This document shows, one piece after another, positions 52,395 through 61,194 of a DNA stretch of 64,000 bases (position 1 is its first letter; every line of letters starts with the position of its first letter). The stretch is from positions 62,001 to 126,000 of the forward strand of contig CAWFMC010000018.1 in assembly GCA_963816725.1 (NCBI GenBank), in the 5' to 3' direction. The DNA is from CAVSUB01 sp963816725. GTDB lineage: Bacteria > Acidobacteriota > Vicinamibacteria > Vicinamibacterales > 2-12-FULL-66-21. The notes beneath the pieces were generated by a model. The model did not search any database, had not been told where the DNA came from, and saw only the letters and a list, made by a program, of their open reading frames with translations. The position numbers and the translations under genes are program-made.

Positions 52395-54038
52395 ATGACT
52401 TTTTCGCTCCGCCACAGGCCTGTGCTCACGGGTGCTGCGCTCGTGCTCGCCTGCAGCCTGACCCCGCTGGCCGCCCGCCAGGCCTCCGACAAGCCTGATT
52501 ACGAGGCCATCTACAAGATCAAGGACGAAGGGTTCTCGCGCTCGCGCGTGATGGAGCTCGAGAGTTGGCTGACCGACGTGTACGGCCCCCGGCTCACCAA
52601 CTCGCCGAACTTTCGCAAGGCCGGTGACTGGGCGGTCAAGCAGTTGACCGAGTTCGGGCTGGCCAACGCGAAGCTGGAACCGTGGGGTCCGTTCGGCCGC
52701 GGCTGGTCGAACGACAAGTTCTACGCCCAGGCGCTCACCCCCACGCCGTTCCCGATCATCGGTTATCCGAAGGCCTGGACGAACGGCACCAACGGGCTGG
52801 TCTCGGGTGAGGCCGTCATGGTCGACATCCAGACCGACGAGGACTACGCCAAGTATCAAGGCAAGCTGCGCGGCAAGTTCGCGTTCGTGACGCCGATGCG
52901 CGAGGTCCTGCCGCTGTTCACCGCGCCAGGCCACCGTTACACCGACGAGGACCTCACCGGACTCGAGTCGGAGACCGACGCGCGGGCCCGTGGCGGCCGT
53001 GGCGGGGCGCGTGCCGGCGGTCCGGGACGCGCCGGCGGTCCCGGCGCACCCGGCGGACGGGGCGGCCAGAACCCGCTCGCGCGCCGGGCGCAGTTCTTCA
53101 AGGACGAAGGCGTGCTGGCCATCATCGACGCGTCGCCGCGCGGCGACGGCGGCACGGTGTTCGTGCAGAGCGCCCAGGGCGTGTCGCGCGATCCGGGCAC
53201 CGACGCCGGGCTGCCGCAGGTGACGCTCGCCATCGAGCATTACGGTCGTCTGGTGAGGGCGATGGAGAAGAACGTCTCGGTCAAGCTGGAGCTCGACATC
53301 AAGAACTCCTTCCAGGACGACAACCCGCAGTCCTTCAACGTCGTCGCCGAGATTCCCGGCACGGACAAGGCCTCGGAGGTCGTAATGCTCGGCGCGCACT
53401 TCGATTCGTGGCACGGTGCGACCGGCGCGACCGACAATGCCGCCGGCTCCGCGGTGATGATGGAGGCGATGCGGATCCTGAAGGCGAGCGGCGTGCGCCT
53501 GCGCCGGACGGTGCGCATCGGCCTGTGGGGCGGGGAAGAGCAGGGGCTGCTTGGCTCGCGCGCCTATGTCACCGAGCACTTCGCCAACCGCGCCGACATG
53601 GCACTCAAGCCGGAGCACGGCCGCTTCGATGCCTATTTCAACGTCGACAACGGCACCGGCGCCATCCGCGGGGTCTATTTGCAGGGGAACGAGGCGGTCG
53701 CGCCGATGTTCGAGGAATGGATGAAGCCGTTCCACAATCTCGGAATGAAGACGCTGACGATCCGCGATACCGGCGGCACGGATCACCAGTCCTTCGACGC
53801 CGTGGGCCTCCCTGGCTTCCAGTTCATCCAGGATCCAGTCGAGTACGATACCCGCACGCACCACTCGAACATGGATAGCTACGAGCGCATCCAGGAAGCG
53901 GACATGCGCCAGAACGCGGTGATCGTGGCCGCCTTCGTCTACCAGACCGCCAATCGCGAGGAAAAGCTCCCGCGCAAGCCGCTGCCGGGTGCGCAGCCGG
54001 CCGGCGGGCGTGGCTCCGTCGCGCCGGCGATGCACTGA
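52395..54038 (+). CDS. M28-family metallopeptidase with Gly/Arg-rich insert
   Basis: 547 residues with a clear ribosome site (GAGGAGG) and signal peptide (VLTGAALVLACSLTPLAARQ). The zinc-binding residues are LGAHFDSWHG (His), ATDNAAGSAVMMEA (Asp), GGEEQGLLGS (Glu pair), VDNGTG (Asp) and EYDTRTHHSN (His), typical of M28 aminopeptidases that cleave N-terminal residues or dipeptides outside the cell membrane. A protease-associated-type region is interrupted by a Gly/Arg-rich stretch at about residues 196-225 (RGGRGGARAGGPGRAGG), unusual for the family. A TATATG-like -10 precedes the gene. Confidence 0.9.
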   Translation: MTFSLRHRPVLTGAALVLACSLTPLAARQASDKPDYEAIYKIKDEGFSRSRVMELESWLTDVYGPRLTNSPNFRKAGDWAVKQLTEFGLANAKLEPWGPFGRGWSNDKFYAQALTPTPFPIIGYPKAWTNGTNGLVSGEAVMVDIQTDEDYAKYQGKLRGKFAFVTPMREVLPLFTAPGHRYTDEDLTGLESETDARARGGRGGARAGGPGRAGGPGAPGGRGGQNPLARRAQFFKDEGVLAIIDASPRGDGGTVFVQSAQGVSRDPGTDAGLPQVTLAIEHYGRLVRAMEKNVSVKLELDIKNSFQDDNPQSFNVVAEIPGTDKASEVVMLGAHFDSWHGATGATDNAAGSAVMMEAMRILKASGVRLRRTVRIGLWGGEEQGLLGSRAYVTEHFANRADMALKPEHGRFDAYFNVDNGTGAIRGVYLQGNEAVAPMFEEWMKPFHNLGMKTLTIRDTGGTDHQSFDAVGLPGFQFIQDPVEYDTRTHHSNMDSYERIQEADMRQNAVIVAAFVYQTANREEKLPRKPLPGAQPAGGRGSVAPAMH

Positions 54039-54052
54039 CGCGTTGGGGCGAA

Positions 54053-54159
54053 GGCTGATGGCTAAGGGCCTGACCGGCTTGCAGCGGACGGGTGGACGGC
54101 GCTGGCTTTGCGTCCCCAACCGAATTGGTGCAGCCGGCTCGGGCCATTAGCCGTCAGCC
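54053..54159. repeat. Palindromic word array, GGCTGATGGCTAA / TTAGCCGTCAGCC
   Basis: The arm 54053-54082 pairs imperfectly (about 25 of 30 positions) with 54130-54159. It fills the gap between the M28 stop and the membrane protein ATG. A single-arm run of related AGCT words also occurs at 8622-8640. Confidence 0.6.
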
Positions 54160-54171
54160 CCGCCGTCCGCC

Positions 54172-56151
54172 ATGTCTTCGAGGCGCGCAGCGTTTGCCCT
54201 TGGCGCGTTCGGCGCGCTGGCCGTCGCCTGGACCTGGCCGCTGACGACGCATCTCTCGGGCCGCGTTCCGCACGACCTCGGCGATCCCCTCCTCAACACC
54301 TGGATTCTCTGGTGGAACGCGCACGCGGTCCCGTTCACGGCCCGCTGGTGGAGCCCGCCCATCCTCATCCCGGTGCGCGGCGCGCTCGCGCTGTCCGAGC
54401 ACCTCGCCGGGATCGGGGTGTTCTCGACCCCGATCCAACTGCTCGGCGGCTCGCCGCTGCTGGCCTACAACGTGTGCCTGCTGCTGTCGTGTGCGCTCTC
54501 CGGGTGGTTCGCGTATCTCCTCGTCATGCGGCTGACCGACTCGATGCCGGCCGCGATCATCGCCGGCGTCGCGTTCGCGACGGCACCCTACCGGGCAGGG
54601 CAGCTCGCGCACCTCCAGGTGCTCACGTCGCAGTGGATCCCGGCGATGTTCCTGGCCCTGCACGGGTATGTCGAGACGCGGCGCCGGCACTGGCTGGTGA
54701 CGTTCGTGCTCGCGTGGCTGCTGCAGGCGGCATCGAACGGCTACTTTCTGCTGTTCCTGCCGGTGCTGATTGGGTTGTGGCTGCTGTGGTTCGTCGACTG
54801 GCGGCGGACGCCGCGGGTTGGGCTCGCGATCGTCGCGACGTGGATCGTGGCGGCGCTTCCGTTGATCCCGGCGCTGCTCGAGTACCGCCGCGTGCACGCG
54901 GAGCTCGGGCTCGGCCGTCAGGCCGATGAGATCGTCCGCTTCAGCGCCACGGCCGCATCGCTCACGCACATCGCCCCGATGCTGCGCTTCTGGCGCGCGA
55001 GCGCCGTGCCGACGCAGGAAGACTATCTATTTCCAGGAGTGACCGGCATTGCAGTAATTCTCCTGGCGCTCTGCTGGTCCCTGTTCCGACGATCGCCCGG
55101 CGATATGACGCGAGTACCGATCGCGCGGCGCGGCAGGACTCGCGCGCTCGCCTTCTACGTCCTCGCAGCAATTGCGATGTGGGCGTGTGCGTGCGGTCCG
55201 GGCGCGGACGCCGGCATCACGGGCTGGTGGCGTCCCTATCGCCTGCTGATGCTGCTGCCCGGATACGACGGGCTGCGAGTGCCGGCGCGCTTCGCCATGC
55301 TGGCGACGTTCTGCCTCTCCGTTGCCGCCGGCCTGTCGATCGCCCGGCTACATCAACTCGCCGACCGTACCTTCCCTGTGATACTCCTGGCGGCGCTCGC
55401 CGGACTTACTCTCGACGGCGCGATGGATCCGATGCCGCTGACTGCGCCTCCGCCGCGGACCCTGCTGCCGCCTGGCGACGCCACCGTCCTCGAGCTGCCG
55501 GCTGACGATGCGCGCGTGAACGTGGCGGCGATGTACCGGGCGATCGAACATCGCCGGCCGATCGTGAACGGCTATTCGGGCTACTCGCCGCCGCACTACA
55601 CGATCCTGTCGCTGGCGCTGCGCCGCGGCGATGCGTCGCCGCTGCTCACGCTCGCTGCCGGACACGCCCTCACGATTGTCGTCAACGACCAGTACGATGC
55701 CGGTGGCGACTTCAAGAGGCTCGTCGAGGGCGTCCCCGGGATTGAACGGTTCAGCGTGACGAGCGCCGGGACCGTGTTCACACTCCCCGCGCAGCCACAG
55801 GTCCGCCCGCCGTCGGGCGGGGCGCCGATCGCGTTTCAGCCGCACGACGCCGGCGGGCAGCGCCTGGTTGTCGATCTCATGACAACGCGGATCGTCCGCG
55901 CCGTCACGTTCAACCTGCGCTGGCATTACCCGGAGCTCGGCGAACGGCTCCGCATCGAACGATCGGACGACGGGCAGTCGTGGGAACAGGTGTGGCTCGG
56001 CTGGACCGGAGGACTGGCCGTCACCGCCGCGATCGCCGACCCGCTGGTGGTGCCGATCAGCATCCCGCTGCCCGACGTTCGCGCGCGCTACTTGCGGATC
56101 TATCCGGCGCCGTACTGGATGGGGCGCGAGGTCCGCGTCAGCGGACCTTAG
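54172..56151 (+). CDS. Polytopic membrane protein with C-terminal discoidin-like domain
   Basis: 659 residues. The first ~420 residues contain about ten membrane helices (AFALGAFGALAVAWTWPLTT, LVTFVLAWLLQAASNGYFLL, FAMLATFCLSVAAGLSIARL) with a loop HDLGDPLLNTWILWW, a layout of GT-C/YfhO-type glycosyltransferases. The C-terminal part (LVVDLMTTRIVRAVTFNLRW, ERLRIERSDDGQSWEQVW, VRARYLRIYPAPYWMGREVR) is a discoidin/F5/8-type sugar-binding beta-sandwich. It may transfer or recognise a lipid-linked sugar, but no catalytic Asp motif can be assigned with confidence. It is followed by a word array and a convergent M28 gene. Confidence 0.65.
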   Translation: MSSRRAAFALGAFGALAVAWTWPLTTHLSGRVPHDLGDPLLNTWILWWNAHAVPFTARWWSPPILIPVRGALALSEHLAGIGVFSTPIQLLGGSPLLAYNVCLLLSCALSGWFAYLLVMRLTDSMPAAIIAGVAFATAPYRAGQLAHLQVLTSQWIPAMFLALHGYVETRRRHWLVTFVLAWLLQAASNGYFLLFLPVLIGLWLLWFVDWRRTPRVGLAIVATWIVAALPLIPALLEYRRVHAELGLGRQADEIVRFSATAASLTHIAPMLRFWRASAVPTQEDYLFPGVTGIAVILLALCWSLFRRSPGDMTRVPIARRGRTRALAFYVLAAIAMWACACGPGADAGITGWWRPYRLLMLLPGYDGLRVPARFAMLATFCLSVAAGLSIARLHQLADRTFPVILLAALAGLTLDGAMDPMPLTAPPPRTLLPPGDATVLELPADDARVNVAAMYRAIEHRRPIVNGYSGYSPPHYTILSLALRRGDASPLLTLAAGHALTIVVNDQYDAGGDFKRLVEGVPGIERFSVTSAGTVFTLPAQPQVRPPSGGAPIAFQPHDAGGQRLVVDLMTTRIVRAVTFNLRWHYPELGERLRIERSDDGQSWEQVWLGWTGGLAVTAAIADPLVVPISIPLPDVRARYLRIYPAPYWMGREVRVSGP

Positions 56152-56162
56152 GGGGAGACAGA

Positions 56163-56310
56163 TCGGCTCCAGGCTCTTGGCTTCAGGCTACGGGCCCGTC
56201 AGGCTCGAGGCCGGCAGCCAGACAGGCCTGTAGCCTTGCGCCTGTCGCCGACTCTTTTCGGCCGGTCTGGCTGTCTATGGCTTTTTCCCGGGCAGCCAGA
56301 CCGGCCGAAA
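56163..56310. repeat. Palindromic word array, AGGCT / AGCCT, with a hairpin inside the next gene's 3' end
   Basis: AGGCTCTTGGCTTCAGGCT words (56171-56189) face GGCCTGTAGCCTTGCGCCTG (56225-56244). A strong hairpin pairs 56255-56275 (CGGCCGGTCTGGCTGTC region) with 56291-56310 at 19 of 20 positions. The second arm lies in the coding sequence of the convergent M28 gene. Confidence 0.7.
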
Positions 56311-57651
56311 CTCGCTGTTCGCCAGCCACCGCACGGGATCGAGCATCGAGCGGATGGCGTCGGTCATGTGCGCGAAGTCCACGAGGCGGACTTCGTCCGA
56401 AGGCTGGTGATATTCCTTGTGGAGGCCGAAGCTCGAGACGGTCTGCGCCACGACGCCGCGGCGGGCGAGCTGGATGTTGTCGGAGCGCATGAAGAAGTTC
56501 TCGGCGGGGTGAGGATCCTGGACCAGCCGGGCACCGCGCTTCGCCAGCCGTGGACCGAGGTCGGACCGCTCGTAGCCGGTCAGCCATAACGTGTGCGGCG
56601 GGACCGCGGGGTCGGGCCGGCCGATCATCTCGAACTCCAGGTTCGCGACGATCGCCTCGAGTGGCACGGGAGGGTGTTCGAGGAAATACGCCGCGCCGTA
56701 ACCGCCAGCCTCTTCGCTGCCGAACCAGGTGAAGACGATCGTCCGCTTCGGCCGGCGTCCATGGGCCAGCGCCTCCGCGAGCTCCAGCACCGCCACCGAT
56801 CCCGACGCGTCATCGTCGGCGCCGTTGAAGATCGAATCGCCAGCCGGCGTACCCGGCCGCGGCGGGCGGTTGCCCAGATGATCGAGGTGCGCAGTGAGGA
56901 GGATCACCTGGGCGGTCCGCCGCTTGTCCCGCCCGGAGAGCTTCCCGATCGCGTTCCAGGTGTGCGACACCTGCACCGGCTTGAGCTCAGTCGTCAGCGT
57001 GATCGACGTGCCTTCGGCGAGTGCTGAGATCGCGTCGTGCGACGCCTTGGAAAGAATGACGACGCCGGCACGCGGCGGCACGCCGCCTTTGAGTTGCGCC
57101 GTCGGCGGTGGCAGGCGCGCCGCCGTACCGAACAACGTCGTGGTCTGCGGTGTCTCCGCGACCAGTACCAGCGCGGCGCCGGCAGCAGCCTGACCAAGCG
57201 CCTGGGGCCGTGGGTCCGGCAGGAGGAGGACCGCGCCGGGCCGCGTCGCGACGCCGGGCTGGAATCTCTGCAGCGGGCCTGACACACGTCCGGCGGTGAT
57301 CGACTGCGCGACGATCTCCTTGCCGTGGGTCAGGCGCGTGCTGCCGTAGTTGAGCACCGGCGGCGCGGCCGCTTCCGATCGCTCGATGTCGACCTGCTGC
57401 ACGTACCCGCCATCGTCGCCCAGCGGCTCGAGACCCCAGCGCCGCAGCTGCGAGGCGATGTAGGACGCGGCGATCCATTCGTCGCGGGTCCCGCTGCCCC
57501 GCCCGTTCAACGCGTCGCCGGCCAGGAACTCGAGGTGACCCTTGACCGACGCCTCGGTGATGCCTGCGCGGGCGTCCTTCTGAGCGTCGAGCGCCACCGG
57601 CGGCTGAACGACGACTGCCGCGACGGTCAACGCCATCAACGATTTCTTCAC
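56275..57651 (-). CDS. M28-family metallopeptidase
   Basis: 458 residues from GTG 57651. ATG 57636 is the alternative; both precede a signal peptide (LMALTVAAVVVQPPVALDAQ). The metal motifs are LTAHLDHLG (His), GADDDASGSVAVLE (Asp), WFGSEEAGGYG (Glu pair), and EYHQPSDEV (His) near the C-terminus. It is a secreted or periplasmic aminopeptidase. The last codons (RPVWLPGKKP) fall within the repeat hairpin at 56255-56310, so its C-terminus may have been shaped by repeat spread. Confidence 0.88.
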   Translation of the reverse strand: MKKSLMALTVAAVVVQPPVALDAQKDARAGITEASVKGHLEFLAGDALNGRGSGTRDEWIAASYIASQLRRWGLEPLGDDGGYVQQVDIERSEAAAPPVLNYGSTRLTHGKEIVAQSITAGRVSGPLQRFQPGVATRPGAVLLLPDPRPQALGQAAAGAALVLVAETPQTTTLFGTAARLPPPTAQLKGGVPPRAGVVILSKASHDAISALAEGTSITLTTELKPVQVSHTWNAIGKLSGRDKRRTAQVILLTAHLDHLGNRPPRPGTPAGDSIFNGADDDASGSVAVLELAEALAHGRRPKRTIVFTWFGSEEAGGYGAAYFLEHPPVPLEAIVANLEFEMIGRPDPAVPPHTLWLTGYERSDLGPRLAKRGARLVQDPHPAENFFMRSDNIQLARRGVVAQTVSSFGLHKEYHQPSDEVRLVDFAHMTDAIRSMLDPVRWLANSEFRPVWLPGKKP

Positions 57652-57676
57652 GACGCGATGATACTCGGGGGCGGGA

Positions 57677-57885
57677 GTTTCGAAGGGTTCGGGGGTTCGA
57701 GGGTTCGGGTGGTTCGATGGGTGCGCGTTCGACGGTTCGAGGTTCGAAAGTTCGAGGTTCATGTTCGATGCTTCGTTGGAGCGCTTGAGCGGGTGCGACC
57801 GGAACGGAGCGAGCACCGCGGTGAACCATCGAACCGGAGAACCGGCGAACCCGCACCTGTCGAACCTGTCGAACCCTTCGAACCT
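57677..57885. repeat. Palindromic word array, GGTTCGA / TCGAACC
   Basis: The left arm 57677-57757 carries at least eight GGTTCG-type words. The right arm 57823-57885 carries their complements. It lies between the divergent M28 and TonB-receptor genes and shares its words with the array at 31391-31631, 26 kb away. Confidence 0.75.
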
Positions 57886-57944
57886 TTACAGCTTGTATCA
57901 TTTACCCTCGTCCCGAATGACCCTGATTCGCGTCTAAAGAGGCC

Positions 57945-60900
57945 ATGTCGATATCGCCCAAGCTGATTCCGCTCCTCGTCTTCGCCGCGCTCCTGGGCGC
58001 CTCGACCGCTGAGGCACAGACGTCACGTGCCTCGGTGCGCGGCCGGGTGACGGATCAGTCCGGGACACCGGTCGCATCGGCATCGGTCCGCGCCGCGCGC
58101 GGGGATACGGGAGAGTCGCGGACGACCACCACGAACGAGGCCGGCCTGTTCTCGCTGGTCGAGCTCGAGCCGGGCGAATACCGCTTCGACGTCACGACCG
58201 CAGGCTTCGCCCCGTACACCCGTCAGGCGCAGCTCGCGGTCGGTCAGGACCTCTGGCTCGACGTGCCGTTGCCGGTGACGATGCGGCAGGACGTGGACGT
58301 GTCGGCCCCGTTCGTCCCGGTGGAGCGCGATTCGGCGGCGATGACCACGCTGATCGACCCGCGTCAGGTCGCCGGGCTGCCGCTCGATGGCCGCAACTTC
58401 CTCGAGCTCGCGCTGCTGGCGCCGGGCACCGCGCCGGCGCCACAAGGGTCGGCCAGCTCGGTGCGCGGGGACTTCGCGTTCAGCGTCAACGGCGGGCGCG
58501 AGGACGCGAACGCGTACCTGCTCGACGGCGTCTACAACATGGATCCGAAGCTGGGTACGGCTGGCGTCCGGCCGCCGGTCGATGCCATTTACGAGTTCAG
58601 CGTCCTGACCTCGACCTACGACGCGTCGTTCGGCCGCAACGGCGCCGGGCAGGTCAATGTGGTCACCAAGTCCGGCGCCAATCGCTTCAGCGGCAGTGCA
58701 TACGAGTTCTTCCGTAACAGCGCACTCGCCAACCGGAACGCCTTCGCGCCGCGCGACGAGCCGGAGCCGGACTACAACCGCAATCAGTTCGGCGGCTCGG
58801 TCGGCGGGCCGATCGCCGCCAACCGGCTGTTCTTCTTCGCGGACTACGAGAGCACGCGGCTGCGCGAGGGCATCACCCGCGTCACCAACGTGCCGACGCA
58901 GGCGGAGCGGCAGGGCGACTTCTCGCAGTCGCTGTTCGCGGCGCCCATCGATCCCTTCTCGCGCCAGCCGTTTCCGGGCGGCCGGATCCCGTCGTTCGCG
59001 ATCAATCCGATCGGCACGGCGATCGCCGGGCTCTATCCCCTTCCCAACCGCAGCACCGCCTTCGCCAACTACGTCGCGTCGCCGGCCAGCACGGATGATG
59101 TCGACCAGTTCGACGCGCGGCTCGATCACACGTTCGCCGGCGCGTCGCGGCTCACCGGCCGATACAGCTTCAGCGATCGGCGGCTGTTCGAGCCTTACGC
59201 GGGCACTGGCTTCTCGACCGTGCCCGGTTTCGGCAACGACGTCGAGCGCCGCGGACAGAATCTGTCGCTGGCCTACAACCGGCCGATCGGCAACGCGCTC
59301 GTCAACGACCTCCGCTTCGGCTACAACCGCGTCGCCATCGGGGTGACGGTCGAAAACCCGCAGATCGGCAATCGCTCAGTCGGCCTGGATGCACTCGCCA
59401 CCAACCCGCGTGACGCCGGGCTGAGCCTCATCTCAATCGACGGCTACTCGCCGCTCGGCCAGGAATACAACAACCCGCAGGCCAGCACCTCGAATGCCTA
59501 TCAACTGCGCGACACCGCGACCTGGGCCCGGGGCGCGCACCTGATCAAGTTCGGCGGCGAGATCACGGGGGTGCGGCAATCAGCCTACCGGGACGTCCAG
59601 GCGCGCGGGTTCCTCACCTTCGTCGAGCAGGGCTACACCGGCAACGCCCTCGCCGACCTGCTGCTCGGCCTGCCGGCGCTGACCGGCGGGGCACGGCTCG
59701 ACAACCCGCAGAACCTGCAGGCCACCACCTGGAGTGCCTTCGCGCACGACGACTGGCGCGTCCTGCCGTCGCTGTCGCTCTCCGCCGGACTCCGCTACGA
59801 CTACATCGCGCCGCCGGTCGACCGCGACGATCGCGCGACTCTCTACGATCAGTCGACCGGACAGCTGGTGCCGGTCGGCACCGGCTCGATGCCGCGCGGC
59901 GGCTACGAGCCGGATCGCAACAACCTGGGCCCGCGCGTCGGGTTGGCGTGGACGCTCGATCGCGCCGCCCGGACGGTCCTGCGCGGTGGCTACGGGATCT
60001 ATTACAACCAGGGGGCGCTCGCCACGTCGGAGGGCCTCTACTTCAACCCGCCCTACTTCAATCTGGGGGTCTACTTCCCCGCTCCGCAGCTGCCGCCGCT
60101 CACCCTGGACGATCCGTTCCCGGCGAGGTTCCCGGTGTTCATCCCGCAGTCGGCGACCGCGTACCAGCGCGATCTCCAGACGCCGTGGATGGAGCACTGG
60201 AACGTCAACGTGCAGCGGCAGTACGGCACCGCGCGCGCAATCGAGTTCGCCTACGTCGGCGCGCGCGGTCACGACCTGATCTCGGCGCGTGACGCCAATC
60301 AGGCCGCGGCCAGCCCCGTCATCCCCAATCTGCGGCCGAACCCGCAGTTCGCCGACATCACGCTGATCGAATCGCGCGCCTCATCGCTCTACAACGCCCT
60401 CCAGATCACGTACCAGCAACGGGCGACGCGGGCCCTGTCGATGCTGCTCGCCTACACGCTGGGCCACTCGACGGACGATGCGTCCGGATTCTTCACGAGC
60501 GCGGGCGATCCGAATTTCCCGCAGAACAGCCTCGACCCGGCCGCGGAGCACGGGCGATCGAGCTTCGACGTCCGCCACCGCTTCTCGGCCAGCTTCGCCT
60601 ATGTGCTGCCGCTCGGCAGCAACGTGGTGCTGCGCGATCTCGAGGTCCAGGGGATCGTCACGATCCAGAGTGGCCGTCCGTTCACCGTCGCGCTGCGCCC
60701 CGACCTGGACAACAGCAACACCGGCCGCTCCAATCTGGGGTTCGGCAACAACGACCGCCCGAACCTGGCCGGCGACCCGACGCTCGACAGCCCGACCGCC
60801 GAGCAGTGGTTCAATACCGCGGCGTTCTCGCTGCCGGCCTTCGGCACGTTCGGCAATGCCGGTCGCAACATCCTGACCGGGCCGGGCTATAGGAACGTCA

Positions 60901-61091
60901 ACCTCGCGGTGGTGAAGTACATCCCGGTCGGGAGGACGCTCCGTCTCCAGCTCAGAGCCGAGGCGTTCAATCTGCTGAACCGGATCGATCTCGATCTGCC
61001 CGACGCGTATTTCGGCTCGCCGACCTTCGGTCAGGTGTTGTCGGCCGGCAGCCCGCGGCGGATCCAGTTTGGCGTGAGAGCGGTATTCTGA
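57945..61091 (+). CDS. TonB-dependent receptor with carboxypeptidase-regulatory-like N-terminal domain
   Basis: 1048 residues. After a signal peptide (LIPLLVFAALLGASTAEA) comes a carboxypeptidase-regulatory-like beta-sandwich (ASVRGRVTDQSGTPVASASV, GLFSLVELEPGEYRFDVTTA), then a plug (DGRNFLELALLAPG, GRNGAGQVNVVTKSGANRFS) and an outer-membrane beta-barrel ending in VRAVF (terminal Phe). This is the Oar-like type common in Acidobacteria. It takes up a large substrate, perhaps oligosaccharide or peptide, using TonB energy. A TATCAT-like -10 (57896-57901) sits after the GGTTCGA array. The substrate is unknown. Confidence 0.92.
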   Translation: MSISPKLIPLLVFAALLGASTAEAQTSRASVRGRVTDQSGTPVASASVRAARGDTGESRTTTTNEAGLFSLVELEPGEYRFDVTTAGFAPYTRQAQLAVGQDLWLDVPLPVTMRQDVDVSAPFVPVERDSAAMTTLIDPRQVAGLPLDGRNFLELALLAPGTAPAPQGSASSVRGDFAFSVNGGREDANAYLLDGVYNMDPKLGTAGVRPPVDAIYEFSVLTSTYDASFGRNGAGQVNVVTKSGANRFSGSAYEFFRNSALANRNAFAPRDEPEPDYNRNQFGGSVGGPIAANRLFFFADYESTRLREGITRVTNVPTQAERQGDFSQSLFAAPIDPFSRQPFPGGRIPSFAINPIGTAIAGLYPLPNRSTAFANYVASPASTDDVDQFDARLDHTFAGASRLTGRYSFSDRRLFEPYAGTGFSTVPGFGNDVERRGQNLSLAYNRPIGNALVNDLRFGYNRVAIGVTVENPQIGNRSVGLDALATNPRDAGLSLISIDGYSPLGQEYNNPQASTSNAYQLRDTATWARGAHLIKFGGEITGVRQSAYRDVQARGFLTFVEQGYTGNALADLLLGLPALTGGARLDNPQNLQATTWSAFAHDDWRVLPSLSLSAGLRYDYIAPPVDRDDRATLYDQSTGQLVPVGTGSMPRGGYEPDRNNLGPRVGLAWTLDRAARTVLRGGYGIYYNQGALATSEGLYFNPPYFNLGVYFPAPQLPPLTLDDPFPARFPVFIPQSATAYQRDLQTPWMEHWNVNVQRQYGTARAIEFAYVGARGHDLISARDANQAAASPVIPNLRPNPQFADITLIESRASSLYNALQITYQQRATRALSMLLAYTLGHSTDDASGFFTSAGDPNFPQNSLDPAAEHGRSSFDVRHRFSASFAYVLPLGSNVVLRDLEVQGIVTIQSGRPFTVALRPDLDNSNTGRSNLGFGNNDRPNLAGDPTLDSPTAEQWFNTAAFSLPAFGTFGNAGRNILTGPGYRNVNLAVVKYIPVGRTLRLQLRAEAFNLLNRIDLDLPDAYFGSPTFGQVLSAGSPRRIQFGVRAVF

Positions 61092-61194
61092 TCGGGCGCG
61101 GACGGGCGGCCGGCGCCCGCAGCCGTCCCTGGAATCACGCCATCGCCGTTGTACGCGCGTCAACCGCCGGTCACTACGCAGCCGACGAGGATTT

